A stretch of DNA of 64,000 nt from Paracoccus shandongensis (GCF_017315735.1 NZ_JAFLRK010000001.1:434001-498000); one strand, 5' to 3'; positions 50,886 through 58,783 are shown, counted from the first letter of the stretch. Translations and numbers: made by a program. Notes: a model not told the origin generated them from the letters alone.

Positions 50886-51499
50886 CGCCGCGCCTCGCGC
50901 GCGCCGCGACCGGCCAGGGTGCGGACCTGCCGCCAGCGTTCGATCAGCGCGCTGACGCCGAACGGCATCGCGCCCCTTGTGGTGTCGTTGCCCCGGTCCT
51001 CGTAATAGCGCGCCGCCAGCATCAGGACCGCTTGCGCCAGGTCGGCGGGAACCGCTGCCCATGTGGCGCCAAAGCCCGCGGTGAAGGTCACGCTGACCAT
51101 CCCCAGGCGCGGCACATGCGGCAGGATCACCCCCGTGGGCAGGATCATGGGCCGCTGCCCATGGGGCAAAAGCCGCCAGTTCTCGGGCGGGATTTCCGTC
51201 ACCGTGCCCATGCCGTCGTCGATCTCGATCCTCTCGACCGACACCACCGGCGCCAGCGGCAGGGTCTGGCCCAGCCGGTCGCGCCAGTCGTCCAGTTGCA
51301 TCCGAAAGCGCCGCGTCAGCAGCACCTTGCCCGTGCGCGCCTCGATCGTGGCGATCGCGGCGCGCAGGAAACCCGCCAGGGCCGCATCCTCGGCGCTGTC
51401 CTCGGCAATCTCGAAACCCGTGCCAAGCCGCAGATGCTCGCGCAGCGCCGCGACAGGCAGCGCCTCGGCTGCAGGCGCCGTTTCCTCGATCAGCATCAT
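50882..51499 (-). CDS. GTA head-tail connector g6
   Basis: A 205-residue connector of the phage gp6-like type: an N-terminal four-helix region (LPVAALREHLRLGTGFEIAEDSAEDAALAGFLRAAIATIEARTGKVLL), RRFRMQLDDWRDRL, and a C-terminal helix (LAQAVLMLAARYYEDRGND). It docks under the portal. It lies 193 bp downstream of the capsid gene, the longest gap inside the structural part, which is full of hairpins. Confidence 0.92.
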   Translation of the reverse strand: MMLIEETAPAAEALPVAALREHLRLGTGFEIAEDSAEDAALAGFLRAAIATIEARTGKVLLTRRFRMQLDDWRDRLGQTLPLAPVVSVERIEIDDGMGTVTEIPPENWRLLPHGQRPMILPTGVILPHVPRLGMVSVTFTAGFGATWAAVPADLAQAVLMLAARYYEDRGNDTTRGAMPFGVSALIERWRQVRTLAGRGAREARR

Positions 51500-51542
51500 A
51501 TCGCGAACCTCCCGTCTTGCTGTCCGCTCGTCATCATCGGGA

Positions 51543-51566
51543 CAAGGCCGCCACGCCGGGGCCTTG
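51543..51566 (-). promoter_or_regulatory. Small hairpin upstream of GTA g6
   Basis: CAAGGCC and GGCCTTG form a 7-bp stem with a 10-nt loop, 44 nt before the g6 start. It is one of three inverted repeats in the capsid-g6 gap. Confidence 0.45.
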
Positions 51567-51581
51567 CCGTCGCATCAGATC

Positions 51582-51669
51582 GGGGAAGACCGCGCCCACG
51601 CGCCGGCCATCAGCACGCGCGGACAGTTGCAAAGCCAGAACGGCCAGCATCCCGTGCGCGGTCTTCCCC
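51582..51669 (-). repeat. Long inverted repeat between GTA capsid and g6
   Basis: GGGGAAGACCGCGC (51582-51595) is perfectly repeated in inverse at 51656-51669, 60 nt apart, with three further pairs possible beyond a CC bulge. A 14-bp stem of this strength would be a major structure in the GTA mRNA just after the capsid gene. Confidence 0.6.
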
Positions 51670-51675
51670 TCACCC

Positions 51676-51694
51676 GATCCCGCGTTCCGGGATC
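51676..51694 (-). terminator. Hairpin at the capsid gene stop codon
   Basis: GATCCCG and CGGGATC form a 7-bp stem with a 5-nt loop; its 5' arm on the mRNA includes part of the capsid stop codon. It could act as a 3' protective stem or a weak transcription pause. No T-run follows. Confidence 0.5.
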
Positions 51695-52856
51695 AGGCGA
51701 ACTGCAGCAGCTTGACGGCGCGGAAATCGGTCACGCCGCCGCCCACGCGCTTGGTCGCATAGAACAGCACATGCGGCTTGGCGCTGAACGGATCGCGCAG
51801 CACGCGCAGGTCGGGACGCTCGACGATGGTATAGGCGGCGCGGAAATCGCCGAAGGCCACGGCCTTCGCGTCGGCGGCCATGACGGGCATGTCCTCGCTG
51901 ATCAGCACCGGATAGCCCAGCAGCTGCGGGGTCTGGCCTGCGGCCAGCGCGTCAGTCCACAGGAACCGCCCGTCGGCATCCTTCATCTTGCGGATGACCG
52001 CCGCCGTTTTCGAGTTCATGAGGAAGCTGGCATTGGCCCGGTATGGGGCGCCCAGCGCATAGATCAGGTCGATCAGCGCATCCGCCGGGGCCGCCGCATT
52101 GAACGCGCCAGCGGCGCCCGTCTCGACCACGCCGATGGTACCCGCGCCCGCCTTCGCGTCCAGCGCGGTCGGATAGGACAGGATGCCCTTGGGCTTGCCC
52201 ACGCCGTCGCCGGTGATGAAGGCCGCGGCCTCGGACCGGGCGAACTTGTCGGCGATGCGCTCGGCCAGCCAGGCTTCCACGTCGAAGGCCCCGTCGTCCA
52301 GCAGGCGCTGGCTGGCCTTGGGCATGGCCGACAATTCGTGCAGCGGGATCGAGATGCGCTCGATCTGGCTCGGCGTGGTCTCGACCGCGGCCGCTTCGGT
52401 CGCCCAGCCCGCGCCCATCTCGTTCTTCTCGACCAGCACTTCATAGCTGGCGGATTCGATGGCCACCACATTGGCCAGCTTGCGCAGCGATGCGCCGGAC
52501 CGCAGCACGTTGTGCACGGTCTCCGCCACCTGCGGCGCGGCCAGGAAGCCGCCGTCGCTGGCGACCGTCAGGCCCTTTTCCTCGATCACCAGGCCGCGCA
52601 GCCCGTCATCGTCGCCGCTGCGCAGATAGGCGTTGAACGCCTTCTGATGGGGCACCTCGACCTCGGCGGTGGCGGACAGGGGGGTGCGGCCACGAAGGGC
52701 GGTCTTGCGGTCAAGCATGGTCATGCGTTCATCCTGTGCAGTGAGTTTCTTCTGAATGTCGTCACGAAAGCCCTTGAGTTCGCTGACGAACCCCAACATG
52801 GCCCCCTTCAGGTCGGCGGCCGTGCCGCCACCCTCCGCGGCTTTCACCTCGGTCAT
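51693..52856 (-). CDS. GTA major capsid protein g5 (HK97 fold)
   Basis: A 387-residue HK97-type capsid protein. The N-terminal scaffold-like helical arm (MLGFVSELKGFRDDIQKKLTAQDERM) would be removed by the prohead protease, near residues 100-110. The mature fold follows, with SDGGFLAAPQVAETVHNVL, a P-domain segment KASQRLLDDGAFDVEAWLAERIADKFARSEAAAFITGDG, and FLMNSKTAAVIRKMKDADGRFLW. A good ribosome site precedes the ATG at 52856. Confidence 0.95.
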   Translation of the reverse strand: MTEVKAAEGGGTAADLKGAMLGFVSELKGFRDDIQKKLTAQDERMTMLDRKTALRGRTPLSATAEVEVPHQKAFNAYLRSGDDDGLRGLVIEEKGLTVASDGGFLAAPQVAETVHNVLRSGASLRKLANVVAIESASYEVLVEKNEMGAGWATEAAAVETTPSQIERISIPLHELSAMPKASQRLLDDGAFDVEAWLAERIADKFARSEAAAFITGDGVGKPKGILSYPTALDAKAGAGTIGVVETGAAGAFNAAAPADALIDLIYALGAPYRANASFLMNSKTAAVIRKMKDADGRFLWTDALAAGQTPQLLGYPVLISEDMPVMAADAKAVAFGDFRAAYTIVERPDLRVLRDPFSAKPHVLFYATKRVGGGVTDFRAVKLLQFA

Positions 52857-52944
52857 GGTCCTCTCTCCTCATCGCGATGATCGGGGATGCCGCCTTTTTT
52901 GGCCGCCCCATCCTTCGGACCGCCGCAGCGGCCGAAACCCATAG

Positions 52945-52964
52945 GGTGCGTGCTCGCACGCACC
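52945..52964 (-). repeat. Hairpin 1 upstream of the GTA capsid gene
   Basis: GGTGCGTG and CACGCACC form an 8-bp stem with the tetraloop CTCG. It follows the 14-mer AAACCCATAGGGTG (52935-52948), which recurs next to hairpin 2. It lies in the 148-bp gap between the protease and capsid genes. Confidence 0.55.
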
Positions 52965-52981
52965 GCTGTTCTCAAACCCAT

Positions 52982-52999
52982 GGGGTGGGGTTCCACCCC
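52982..52999 (-). repeat. Hairpin 2 upstream of the GTA capsid gene
   Basis: GGGGTGG and CCACCCC form a 7-bp stem with loop GGTT, six bases past the protease stop codon. It follows AAACCCATGGGGTG (52974-52987), a one-mismatch copy of the 14-mer at hairpin 1. Confidence 0.55.
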
Positions 53000-53004
53000 G
53001 CCAC

Positions 53005-53532
53005 TCACCCCCGCAAGGCTTCCGCCGCCGCCTGGAACAGCGCCGCCACCTCGCGCAGGTCATCCGCCTCCTTGCGGCCCACCTTGGCCTCGGGCAGCAT
53101 CGGGAAGGTGACCAGCGACACCTCCCACAGCTCGACCTCGGCCAGCACGCGGCGGCCTTGGCTGTCCCGTTCCGCCCGGATCGTGCGATAGCCGATGGAC
53201 AGCCCGTCGATGGCCCCGGCCTGGATCAGCGCGGCGGCCTCGCGCGCCTGCGCCACCTCGGGCAAAAGGCGGCCCTTGACCCACAAGCCCTTCTCGTCCT
53301 CGCGGATCTCGTCCCAGACGCCGATGGGCTTTGCCGGATCGTGCTGCCACAGCATCCGCACCTTGTCGCCCTTGGCCGCCAGCCGCGCCAGCGACGCGGC
53401 GAAGGCCCCGGGCGCCACCGCATCGCCCCCCTGGTCGGTCAGGCCGAACAGGCTGGCATAGCCCTCGATCACCTGCCCGTCCGACAGCACAGGCGCCCCG
53501 CCCGCGAATTTCACCTCAAGTCCCGGAACCAT
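53005..53532 (-). CDS. GTA prohead protease g4
   Basis: A 175-residue HK97-family prohead protease that trims the capsid arm during assembly. The fold motif IEGYASLFGLTDQGGDAVAPGAFAASLA is at the start, the catalytic histidine is in MLWQHDPAKPIGVWDEI and the catalytic serine in GLSIGYRT. Three bases separate it from g3.5. Confidence 0.94.
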   Translation of the reverse strand: MVPGLEVKFAGGAPVLSDGQVIEGYASLFGLTDQGGDAVAPGAFAASLARLAAKGDKVRMLWQHDPAKPIGVWDEIREDEKGLWVKGRLLPEVAQAREAAALIQAGAIDGLSIGYRTIRAERDSQGRRVLAEVELWEVSLVTFPMLPEAKVGRKEADDLREVAALFQAAAEALRG

Positions 53533-53535
53533 CCG

Positions 53536-53769
53536 TCAGCCTCCTTTCGGCGCGAATTCCAAAATGCCCTGCACCGCCTGCGTCAGGATCACCGCGACCA
53601 CGCCATAGACGGTCATCCACAGCCGCCGCTCCAGCCCCTCGATCAGCGCCTCGATCCGCTCCAGCCGCTTTTCCATGCCGCCGAATTGCAGCGCCATGAT
53701 GCGTTCCTGAGCCTCGAACCGCTGGTCGTGCCAGCCGAAGCTGTCCTTGACGAAACGCGACCCCTCCAT
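53536..53769 (-). CDS. GTA protein g3.5, small helical membrane protein
   Basis: A 77-residue protein with an amphipathic helix (HDQRFEAQERIMALQFGGMEKRLERIEALIEGLERRL) and one membrane helix (MTVYGVVAVILTQAVQGILEF). Position between portal and protease and size match g3.5 of R. capsulatus, whose role is not known. The ATG at 53769 was chosen because it begins 4 nt after the portal stop; a longer frame would start inside the portal gene. Confidence 0.85.
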   Translation of the reverse strand: MEGSRFVKDSFGWHDQRFEAQERIMALQFGGMEKRLERIEALIEGLERRLWMTVYGVVAVILTQAVQGILEFAPKGG

Positions 53770-53773
53770 GGGA

Positions 53774-54958
53774 TCACGCCCCGGCCAGCGGCGGCAGGCC
53801 CAGCAGCGCCCGCTTTTCCGCATCCGTCAGGAACAGCGCCTCGCCGACGCGCTTCCATTGCTGGTCCCGCTCCTCGGCCAGGGCGGGGATGCGGTCGGGA
53901 TCGGGGCGCAGTTCGATCTCGGCGCCCAGATGCTCGGACAGCCACCAGGCGACGGATGCCGCGACCCGCGTCGCCAAGGGCAGCACCGTCAGGCGATAGA
54001 ACGCCCGATGCGCCTCGGCATAGTTCGCATAGGTCGCATCCCCCGGGATCCCCAGCAGCATCGGCGGCACGCCAAAGGCCAGTGCGATCTCGCGCGCCGC
54101 CGCCATCTTTGTCTCATGGAACTCCATGTCGCTGGGCGAGAACCCCATCGGCTTCCAGTCGAGCCCCCCCTCCAGCAGCATCGGACGCCCCGCATTGCGC
54201 GCGCCCTGGTGGTTCATCTCGATCTCGCCCACCAGCCGGTCATATTGCTCGGGCGACAGAACCCCCTGCCCGTCCACGCCCTTGTAGACGATGGCCCCCG
54301 AAGGCCGCGCCGCATTGTCCAGCAGCGCCTTAGACCAGGCCGAGGCGCTGTTGTGGACATCCAGCGCCACCGCCGCCGCCTGCATGGGCGACAACCCGTA
54401 ATGGTCGTCCTGCGGGTGGAAGGACTTGACGTGGCAGATCGGATCGGGACTGCCCGTCATGTCGAACCGATGCTTGCGCCCGCCCACCGCATAGTCATAG
54501 GCCACCGGCCAGCCGTCCGCCCCCGGAACGATGCTCATCCGGTCGGACCGCAGGACGTGCAGCTCCTCGGGCAAGCCCTGCGCGCCCAGGCCCGCCGCCT
54601 CGACATAGCCGTTCCCCGACAGCAGCATCTGCCCGAACAGCGCCTCGAACAGTTCCGCCCGCCCCTGCCCCGGATTGGGCCGCCGCAGCAGATCCAGAAC
54701 CGGATGCACCTCGTAACGCCGGTCGCGATCCTCGCAGACCAGAGGCACCGCCGCCGCCGCCTCGGCGATCAGCTTGACGCAGCGAAAGCCCACCGGGTTG
54801 CCCACGAACCCGCCCCGCGTCAGGCTGGCCGTATCCCGAGACGACCAGACCGCGCGCCCCGCGCCGCTGGCCAGCGCCACGACCCGGCCCGTGGCACTGG
54901 CCTTCCTTTCCGGCGGGGGGCCCTGCTTCTCCTCCCGCGTAAACAACCGAAACGCCAT
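53774..54958 (-). CDS. GTA portal protein g3
   Basis: A 394-residue HK97-type portal, the ring through which DNA enters the head. Motifs: TASLTRGGFVGNPVGFRCVKLIAEAAAAVP, HPVLDLLRRPNPGQGRAELFEALFGQMLLSGNGYVE, FHPQDDHYGLSPMQAA, and the late ATYANYAEAHRAFYRLTVLPL. The start at 54958 has GGAGG six bases upstream; an earlier in-frame ATG would extend into the intrinsic terminator. Confidence 0.94.
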   Translation of the reverse strand: MAFRLFTREEKQGPPPERKASATGRVVALASGAGRAVWSSRDTASLTRGGFVGNPVGFRCVKLIAEAAAAVPLVCEDRDRRYEVHPVLDLLRRPNPGQGRAELFEALFGQMLLSGNGYVEAAGLGAQGLPEELHVLRSDRMSIVPGADGWPVAYDYAVGGRKHRFDMTGSPDPICHVKSFHPQDDHYGLSPMQAAAVALDVHNSASAWSKALLDNAARPSGAIVYKGVDGQGVLSPEQYDRLVGEIEMNHQGARNAGRPMLLEGGLDWKPMGFSPSDMEFHETKMAAAREIALAFGVPPMLLGIPGDATYANYAEAHRAFYRLTVLPLATRVAASVAWWLSEHLGAEIELRPDPDRIPALAEERDQQWKRVGEALFLTDAEKRALLGLPPLAGA

Positions 54959-54977
54959 CTCTCGCCTCCATGCCAAC

Positions 54978-55006
54978 GAAAAAGGGCCGCCAAGCGGCAG
55001 CCCTTT
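54978..55006 (-). terminator. Intrinsic terminator between terL and portal
   Basis: On the minus strand GCCCTTT... reads as AAAGGGC, an inner stem, GCCCTTT followed by TT, giving a 7-bp stem plus a 3-bp inner stem and a 5-T run: a canonical rho-independent terminator. It lies 20 nt upstream of the portal start inside the GTA operon, just after repeat copy 3. Confidence 0.75.
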
Positions 55007-55017
55007 CATCTTGGTCC

Positions 55018-55051
55018 AAATATCCTGGGGGTCCGGGGGTGAAACCCCCGG
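55018..55051 (-). terminator. Terminator-like repeat, copy 3 (after terL)
   Basis: Third copy of the intergenic element: CCGGGGGT, loop, CCCCCGG, ACCCCC, AGGATATTT on the minus strand, beginning at the base after the terL stop codon. It is followed at once by an intrinsic terminator, so terL appears set off from the portal and head genes. Confidence 0.68.
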
Positions 55052-56392
55052 TTACAACCGCCGCATCTGCGGCCGCCGCCAGCTTGCCCCCGGCTCGATC
55101 ACCAGCTCGTGGATCGCCCAGACCAGCGCATCCAGCCGGTCGGGCGACCCGCGCCCCTCGAAGCCGCGCACCGTCATCTGGCACATCTGGTCCTCCAGCG
55201 CGCCCAGGCCCCGCAGGTGCTTGACCCGCCCCTGCTCATACAGCGCCGCCACGGGTTCCGCCCGCAGCCCCTTGCCCCGGCCCGCCCGCAATGCTCGGAA
55301 CGGCACCAGAGGGTCCACCTGCCGGATCACGCTTTCGACCAGATCGCCGCCCTGGTTCACCTCGGCCACCAGCCGCTCGGCCCCATGCCGGTCCATCGCG
55401 GCAATCGCGGCCCGCGCCCAGTCCAGCGGCCCGCCCTTGATCGTGGCGTCCTCCAGCACATAGGCCCGCCAGTCGCCCGGCTCGCCCTCGGCCACCACAC
55501 CGGCCACGATGATCCCGCATTCGTCGCTGGCCTTGCCCGCCGTCACCGCCGGATCGACCGCCACGACAACGCGCGACAGCTTCGGCGTCCGGTCCACCCT
55601 TGCGCCTTCCAGCATCGCCGTGGTCCACAACGCGCCTTCCACATCGTCCAGCAGCACGCCGTCCAGTTCCTGCCGCCCCAGCCGCGTGCCGCCGTAACGC
55701 GACGCCACCTCGGCCAGAAAGCTTTCCGCCAGGTAGGCGCGGTTCGCATCCGTCGGCGCATGGGTCGTGACCGTGGACGCATTCCCCAGGATCCGCTTCA
55801 GCACCCCCACATTGCGCGGCGTGGTCGTGACCACCTGCTGCGGATGCTCGCCCAGGCGCAGCGCGAATTGCAGCATGTCCCAGACATCCTCGGATTTCTT
55901 CCACTTGGCCAGTTCGTCCGCCCAGGCCGCGTCGAATTGCGGCCCGCGCAGGGCCTCCGGCTCATGCGCGGAATAAACCGTGGCCGTCGCGCCATTGGCC
56001 CAGACCAGCCGCCTGCGCCCGGCTTCCCAGACGGGCCGCCGGTCGGGCGGCGAACAGGCCAGGATGCCGCTTTCGCCGAACACCATCACCTCGCGCACCT
56101 GGTCGAAGGTTTCGCCCACCAGCGCCACGCGGTGACAGCGCCCGGGTGCGGCGGCGCTCGGCCCCTCGACCATCCGCCGCACCCATTCGGACCCGGCGCG
56201 GGTCTTCCCCGCGCCCCGCCCGCCCATGATCACCCAGGTCTTCCAGTCGCCCTCGGGTGGCAACTGATGCGGCAGGGCCCAGAACTCGAACAGCCAAGGC
56301 AGCGCCATCAGCGCGTTTTCCGACAGCCCGCCCAGGAATGCGTCAACCTCCTCCGGCGCGGCGGAGGCAAGCCAGGCGGCGCCCGATTTCAT
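55052..56392 (-). CDS. GTA large terminase g2 (TerL)
   Basis: A 446-residue packaging motor. Walker A is GGRGAGKT at residues 57-64, Walker B region includes FDAAWADELAKW, and the nuclease domain contains VVVAVDPAVTAGKASDECGI and RGSPDRLDALVWAIHEL with the metal-binding aspartates. It packages random host DNA in GTAs. The ATG at 56392 is 49 nt before the end of g1; the longer open frame from 56461 is possible but lacks family support. Confidence 0.94.
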   Translation of the reverse strand: MKSGAAWLASAAPEEVDAFLGGLSENALMALPWLFEFWALPHQLPPEGDWKTWVIMGGRGAGKTRAGSEWVRRMVEGPSAAAPGRCHRVALVGETFDQVREVMVFGESGILACSPPDRRPVWEAGRRRLVWANGATATVYSAHEPEALRGPQFDAAWADELAKWKKSEDVWDMLQFALRLGEHPQQVVTTTPRNVGVLKRILGNASTVTTHAPTDANRAYLAESFLAEVASRYGGTRLGRQELDGVLLDDVEGALWTTAMLEGARVDRTPKLSRVVVAVDPAVTAGKASDECGIIVAGVVAEGEPGDWRAYVLEDATIKGGPLDWARAAIAAMDRHGAERLVAEVNQGGDLVESVIRQVDPLVPFRALRAGRGKGLRAEPVAALYEQGRVKHLRGLGALEDQMCQMTVRGFEGRGSPDRLDALVWAIHELVIEPGASWRRPQMRRL

Positions 56393-56762
56393 CTCGTGCC
56401 GCGTCAAGGTCGAGGCTGCCGCCCCCGACCACCCCGGCGATGTCCTTGCGTAACTTGTCAACCCTGTTCCTTTCCGCCATCAGAAGACCGACCGCCTCGC
56501 GGACGACCTTCGCGGTTTGCATGGCTTCCTTCAGCTCGGCGGGATCGACGGCCCCGCTCTGCCGGGCCTCCAACGCGGCCTCGTGACGCTTGAGATCCTT
56601 GACATAGGACCAGAACAACCCTTCGGCGACCGCGATGGCCTCGCTGGGGTCCATCGCCGCCTCCGCACTCGCAACCGGCTTCACGCCCGCCCGGGCCGGG
56701 GTGTCCCCGGCCACGAACGGTCCTTCGGGATCAGTGACCCCGCGCCATTCCATATCGTTCAT
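56343..56762 (-). CDS. GTA small terminase g1 (TerS)
   Basis: A 139-residue protein in the position of g1, shown in R. capsulatus to be the small terminase. The body is mainly helical (SEAIAVAEGLFWSYVKDLKRHEAALEA, PAELKEAMQTAKVVREAVGLLMAERNRVDKLRKDIAG), consistent with the ring-forming coiled core; no helix-turn-helix is obvious, fitting the loss of sequence-specific packaging. It overlaps terL by 50 bp. A promoter and intrinsic terminator lie upstream. Confidence 0.88.
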   Translation of the reverse strand: MNDMEWRGVTDPEGPFVAGDTPARAGVKPVASAEAAMDPSEAIAVAEGLFWSYVKDLKRHEAALEARQSGAVDPAELKEAMQTAKVVREAVGLLMAERNRVDKLRKDIAGVVGGGSLDLDAARDEIGRRLACLRRAGGG

Positions 56763-56808
56763 GCAAACTGTCCCGCCTCGTGTCCTGTCCGCACGAGCCG
56801 AAAACTGA

Positions 56809-56842
56809 AAAAGCGGCCCTGGGGGTCTCCCCTCGGCCGCTT
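56809..56842 (-). terminator. Intrinsic terminator in the GTA leader
   Basis: On the minus strand AAGCGGCC and GGCCGCTT form an 8-bp stem with an inner GGGG/CCCC stem, followed by a 5-T run. It sits about 46 nt before the g1 start and some 20 nt after the start site predicted for the promoter at 56867-56895, so it looks like a leader attenuator. Confidence 0.75.
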
Positions 56843-56866
56843 GCCCACTTTTCCCAGCATGGATAG

Positions 56867-56895
56867 GTTCTACCCCAGGGCGTTCGGTAAGTCAA
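56867..56895 (-). promoter_or_regulatory. Candidate GTA operon promoter
   Basis: A -35 box TTGACT (56890-56895) and a -10 box TAGAAC (56867-56872) with exactly 17 nt between them, on the minus strand. No TTAA-N7-TTAA CtrA box is seen in the leader. The remaining 150 bp up to the next gene hold no recognised site. Confidence 0.5.
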
Positions 56896-57040
56896 TCGCT
56901 AAACCGGGGCGCGCACGGTCCAGGGACTATTATCCTTCAGTAACAAAGACTTACCTTGCGCAACACCCCATGCAACACCCCCGATCACCCGTTGCAGAAC
57001 CGGCTGCGAAACAGCCCGGCCGCAGGCTAGGGGATTCGCC

Positions 57041-57478
57041 TCACACGTCCTTCGTGCCCTTGCCCTGACCCTTGGCCTCGGTCGCGGCGGCGATGGCATT
57101 GGCGGCCTCGTCCTGCATCTTCTGCGCGAATCCCACCATCTGCGCGGCGTAAGCCTCGGCCCATTCGGGGAAATGCCCCGATTTCATGGCCTGGGCGCGC
57201 ATCTCCTCGCCCTTCTCGCGCATCTTCTGGAACTGGTCCTCCCAGGCGGTCTGCATGACCTGCCACTGGTTGCGGACGTTTTCGCCCGCTTCCTCGAAAT
57301 AGCCGCGGATCTGGCGGTTCATCTCGTCCTGGCGCTGCATGGCGGTTTCTTGCCACTTGCGCGCGCTGGCCAGCATCTCGTCGTTGCGGCTGGTCATCTG
57401 GTCCTGCCATTCGGTCACGCGCTGCTCGTAAAGGCGGGCGTTGTCGGCAAGGGTCGAAAACATGTCGGACAATTTCAT
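57041..57478 (-). CDS. Helical phasin-like protein
   Basis: A 145-residue protein, nearly all charged helix (EQRVTEWQDQMTSRNDEMLASARKWQETAMQRQDEMNRQIRGYFEEAG), with aromatic residues at the helix faces and no membrane segment. The look is that of phasin-like or coiled-coil surface proteins of Rhodobacterales, but no firm family can be named. A strong long hairpin separates it from mltG upstream, and 278 bp separate it from the GTA leader. It has its own ribosome site AGGAGGA. Confidence 0.65.
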   Translation of the reverse strand: MKLSDMFSTLADNARLYEQRVTEWQDQMTSRNDEMLASARKWQETAMQRQDEMNRQIRGYFEEAGENVRNQWQVMQTAWEDQFQKMREKGEEMRAQAMKSGHFPEWAEAYAAQMVGFAQKMQDEAANAIAAATEAKGQGKGTKDV

Positions 57479-57523
57479 GGCATATCCTCCTGAAAGGCTA
57501 AGGCCCGGCGCGGTTCACGCCAT

Positions 57524-57574
57524 GACAAAGCCCGCCCCTTGCCCGTCAGCCTGCGCAAGGGAACGGGCTTTGTC
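57524..57574 (-). terminator. Long hairpin after mltG
   Basis: GACAAAGCCCG (57524-57534) and CGGGCTTTGTC (57564-57574) pair over 11 bp, with an inner CCCTTGC/GCAAGGG stem. It lies between mltG and the helical protein gene and probably ends the fabF-mltG transcript. Confidence 0.6.
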
Positions 57575-57598
57575 AAACCCCTTGAACGGCTTGGCCGC

Positions 57599-58783
57599 CT
57601 AACCGTCGCCCTGGACGGGGCTGGTCGGATCGCCGCCCTGCTGCCGCTCGATCTCGCGCCAGCGCGCCACGGCGGCATTGTGTTCCTGAAGCGTGCGGGA
57701 AAACGCGTGCCCGCCGCTGCCGTCCGCCACGAAGAACAAATAGTCCGTCGTGTCGGGGTTCAGCGCCGCCCGGATCGCCGCGCGCCCCGGATTGGCGATG
57801 GGCGTCGGCGGCAGCCCCTCGATCCGATAGGTGTTATAGGGCGTGGGCGCCGCCAGTTCCGACCGGCGCAGCCCGCGCTCCAGAACCCCCTCGCCCTTGG
57901 TGATGCCATAGATCACCGTCGGATCCGTTTCCAGCCGCATCCCCTGTTCCAGCCGGTTGACGAAGACGCTGGCGACCTGAGGCCGCTCCTCCGGCACCCC
58001 CGTCTCCTTCTCGACGATGGACGCCATGATCAGCGCCTCCTCGGGCGTGTCATAGGGCAGGCCGAACGGCCGCGCTTCCCATTCGGCGGCCAGGATCGCC
58101 GCCTGCTTCTGCGCCATCTCGGCCAGCAACGCGGTGCGGCTGCCGCCCTTCTCGACCTCATAGGTGTCGGGGGCCAGGCTGCCTTCGGCCGGGATGTCCT
58201 CGACCTCGCCCGTCAGGAAGGATGCCGCCTTCAGCGCCTCGACCACCTGCCAGCTTGTCACGCCCTCGGCCATGGCGATGCGCAGCCGCGCGCCGGGCTT
58301 GTCCACGGCCGCCGTGATCGCCTCCGGCACCGTCTCGGTCGCGGGGTTGTATCGCGCCATCTCCTCGAAGGCCCCGGTTTCGGGGTTCATGTCGCGCAGC
58401 AGGACGGTGTTTTCCCGCACGCCCACGCGCACCAGAACCTCGGTCCCGCAGGTGGACGGTCCGCCCGCCGTGATCACATCGACGATCTGCGCCATGCTGG
58501 CGTGCGGCGGCACCAGATAGCTGCCGAACTTCAGATCGCGGGCCTTGTCCAGGTAATCCGTCCCCGCCCGAAAGACATAGGAATTGCTGATCGCGCCCTG
58601 TTCCACCAACTGCTGGCTGACCGCGTTCAGGCTGGCGCCGGGCGCCACCTGCACGCATTGCGCCACCGCGCTCGGCCCCGGTCCGCTGAACTGGTGCCTG
58701 CCCCAGGCCACCGCCGCCGCCGCCGCGATCAACATGACGATCAGCAGCGTCAGGAAATTGGACGCGATGTTGCGCCAAATCAT
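57599..58783 (-). CDS. mltG: Endolytic murein transglycosylase MltG
   Basis: A 394-residue inner-membrane enzyme that cuts nascent glycan strands. An N-terminal membrane helix (FLTLLIVMLIAAAAAVAW) is followed by a LysM-like region and the YceG domain with the catalytic glutamate in IMASIVEKET, YDTPEEALIMA and ETDPTVIYGI, then YNTYRIEGLPPTPIANPGRAAI. The start overlaps the fabF stop by 4 nt, a pairing seen in related genomes. Confidence 0.94.
   Translation of the reverse strand: MIWRNIASNFLTLLIVMLIAAAAAVAWGRHQFSGPGPSAVAQCVQVAPGASLNAVSQQLVEQGAISNSYVFRAGTDYLDKARDLKFGSYLVPPHASMAQIVDVITAGGPSTCGTEVLVRVGVRENTVLLRDMNPETGAFEEMARYNPATETVPEAITAAVDKPGARLRIAMAEGVTSWQVVEALKAASFLTGEVEDIPAEGSLAPDTYEVEKGGSRTALLAEMAQKQAAILAAEWEARPFGLPYDTPEEALIMASIVEKETGVPEERPQVASVFVNRLEQGMRLETDPTVIYGITKGEGVLERGLRRSELAAPTPYNTYRIEGLPPTPIANPGRAAIRAALNPDTTDYLFFVADGSGGHAFSRTLQEHNAAVARWREIERQQGGDPTSPVQGDG

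Noticed and set aside
56763..57040. CtrA box directly upstream of the GTA operon
   Set aside because: No TTAA-N7-TTAA pattern occurs there; in R. capsulatus CtrA acts on GTA indirectly through gafA, so none is required.
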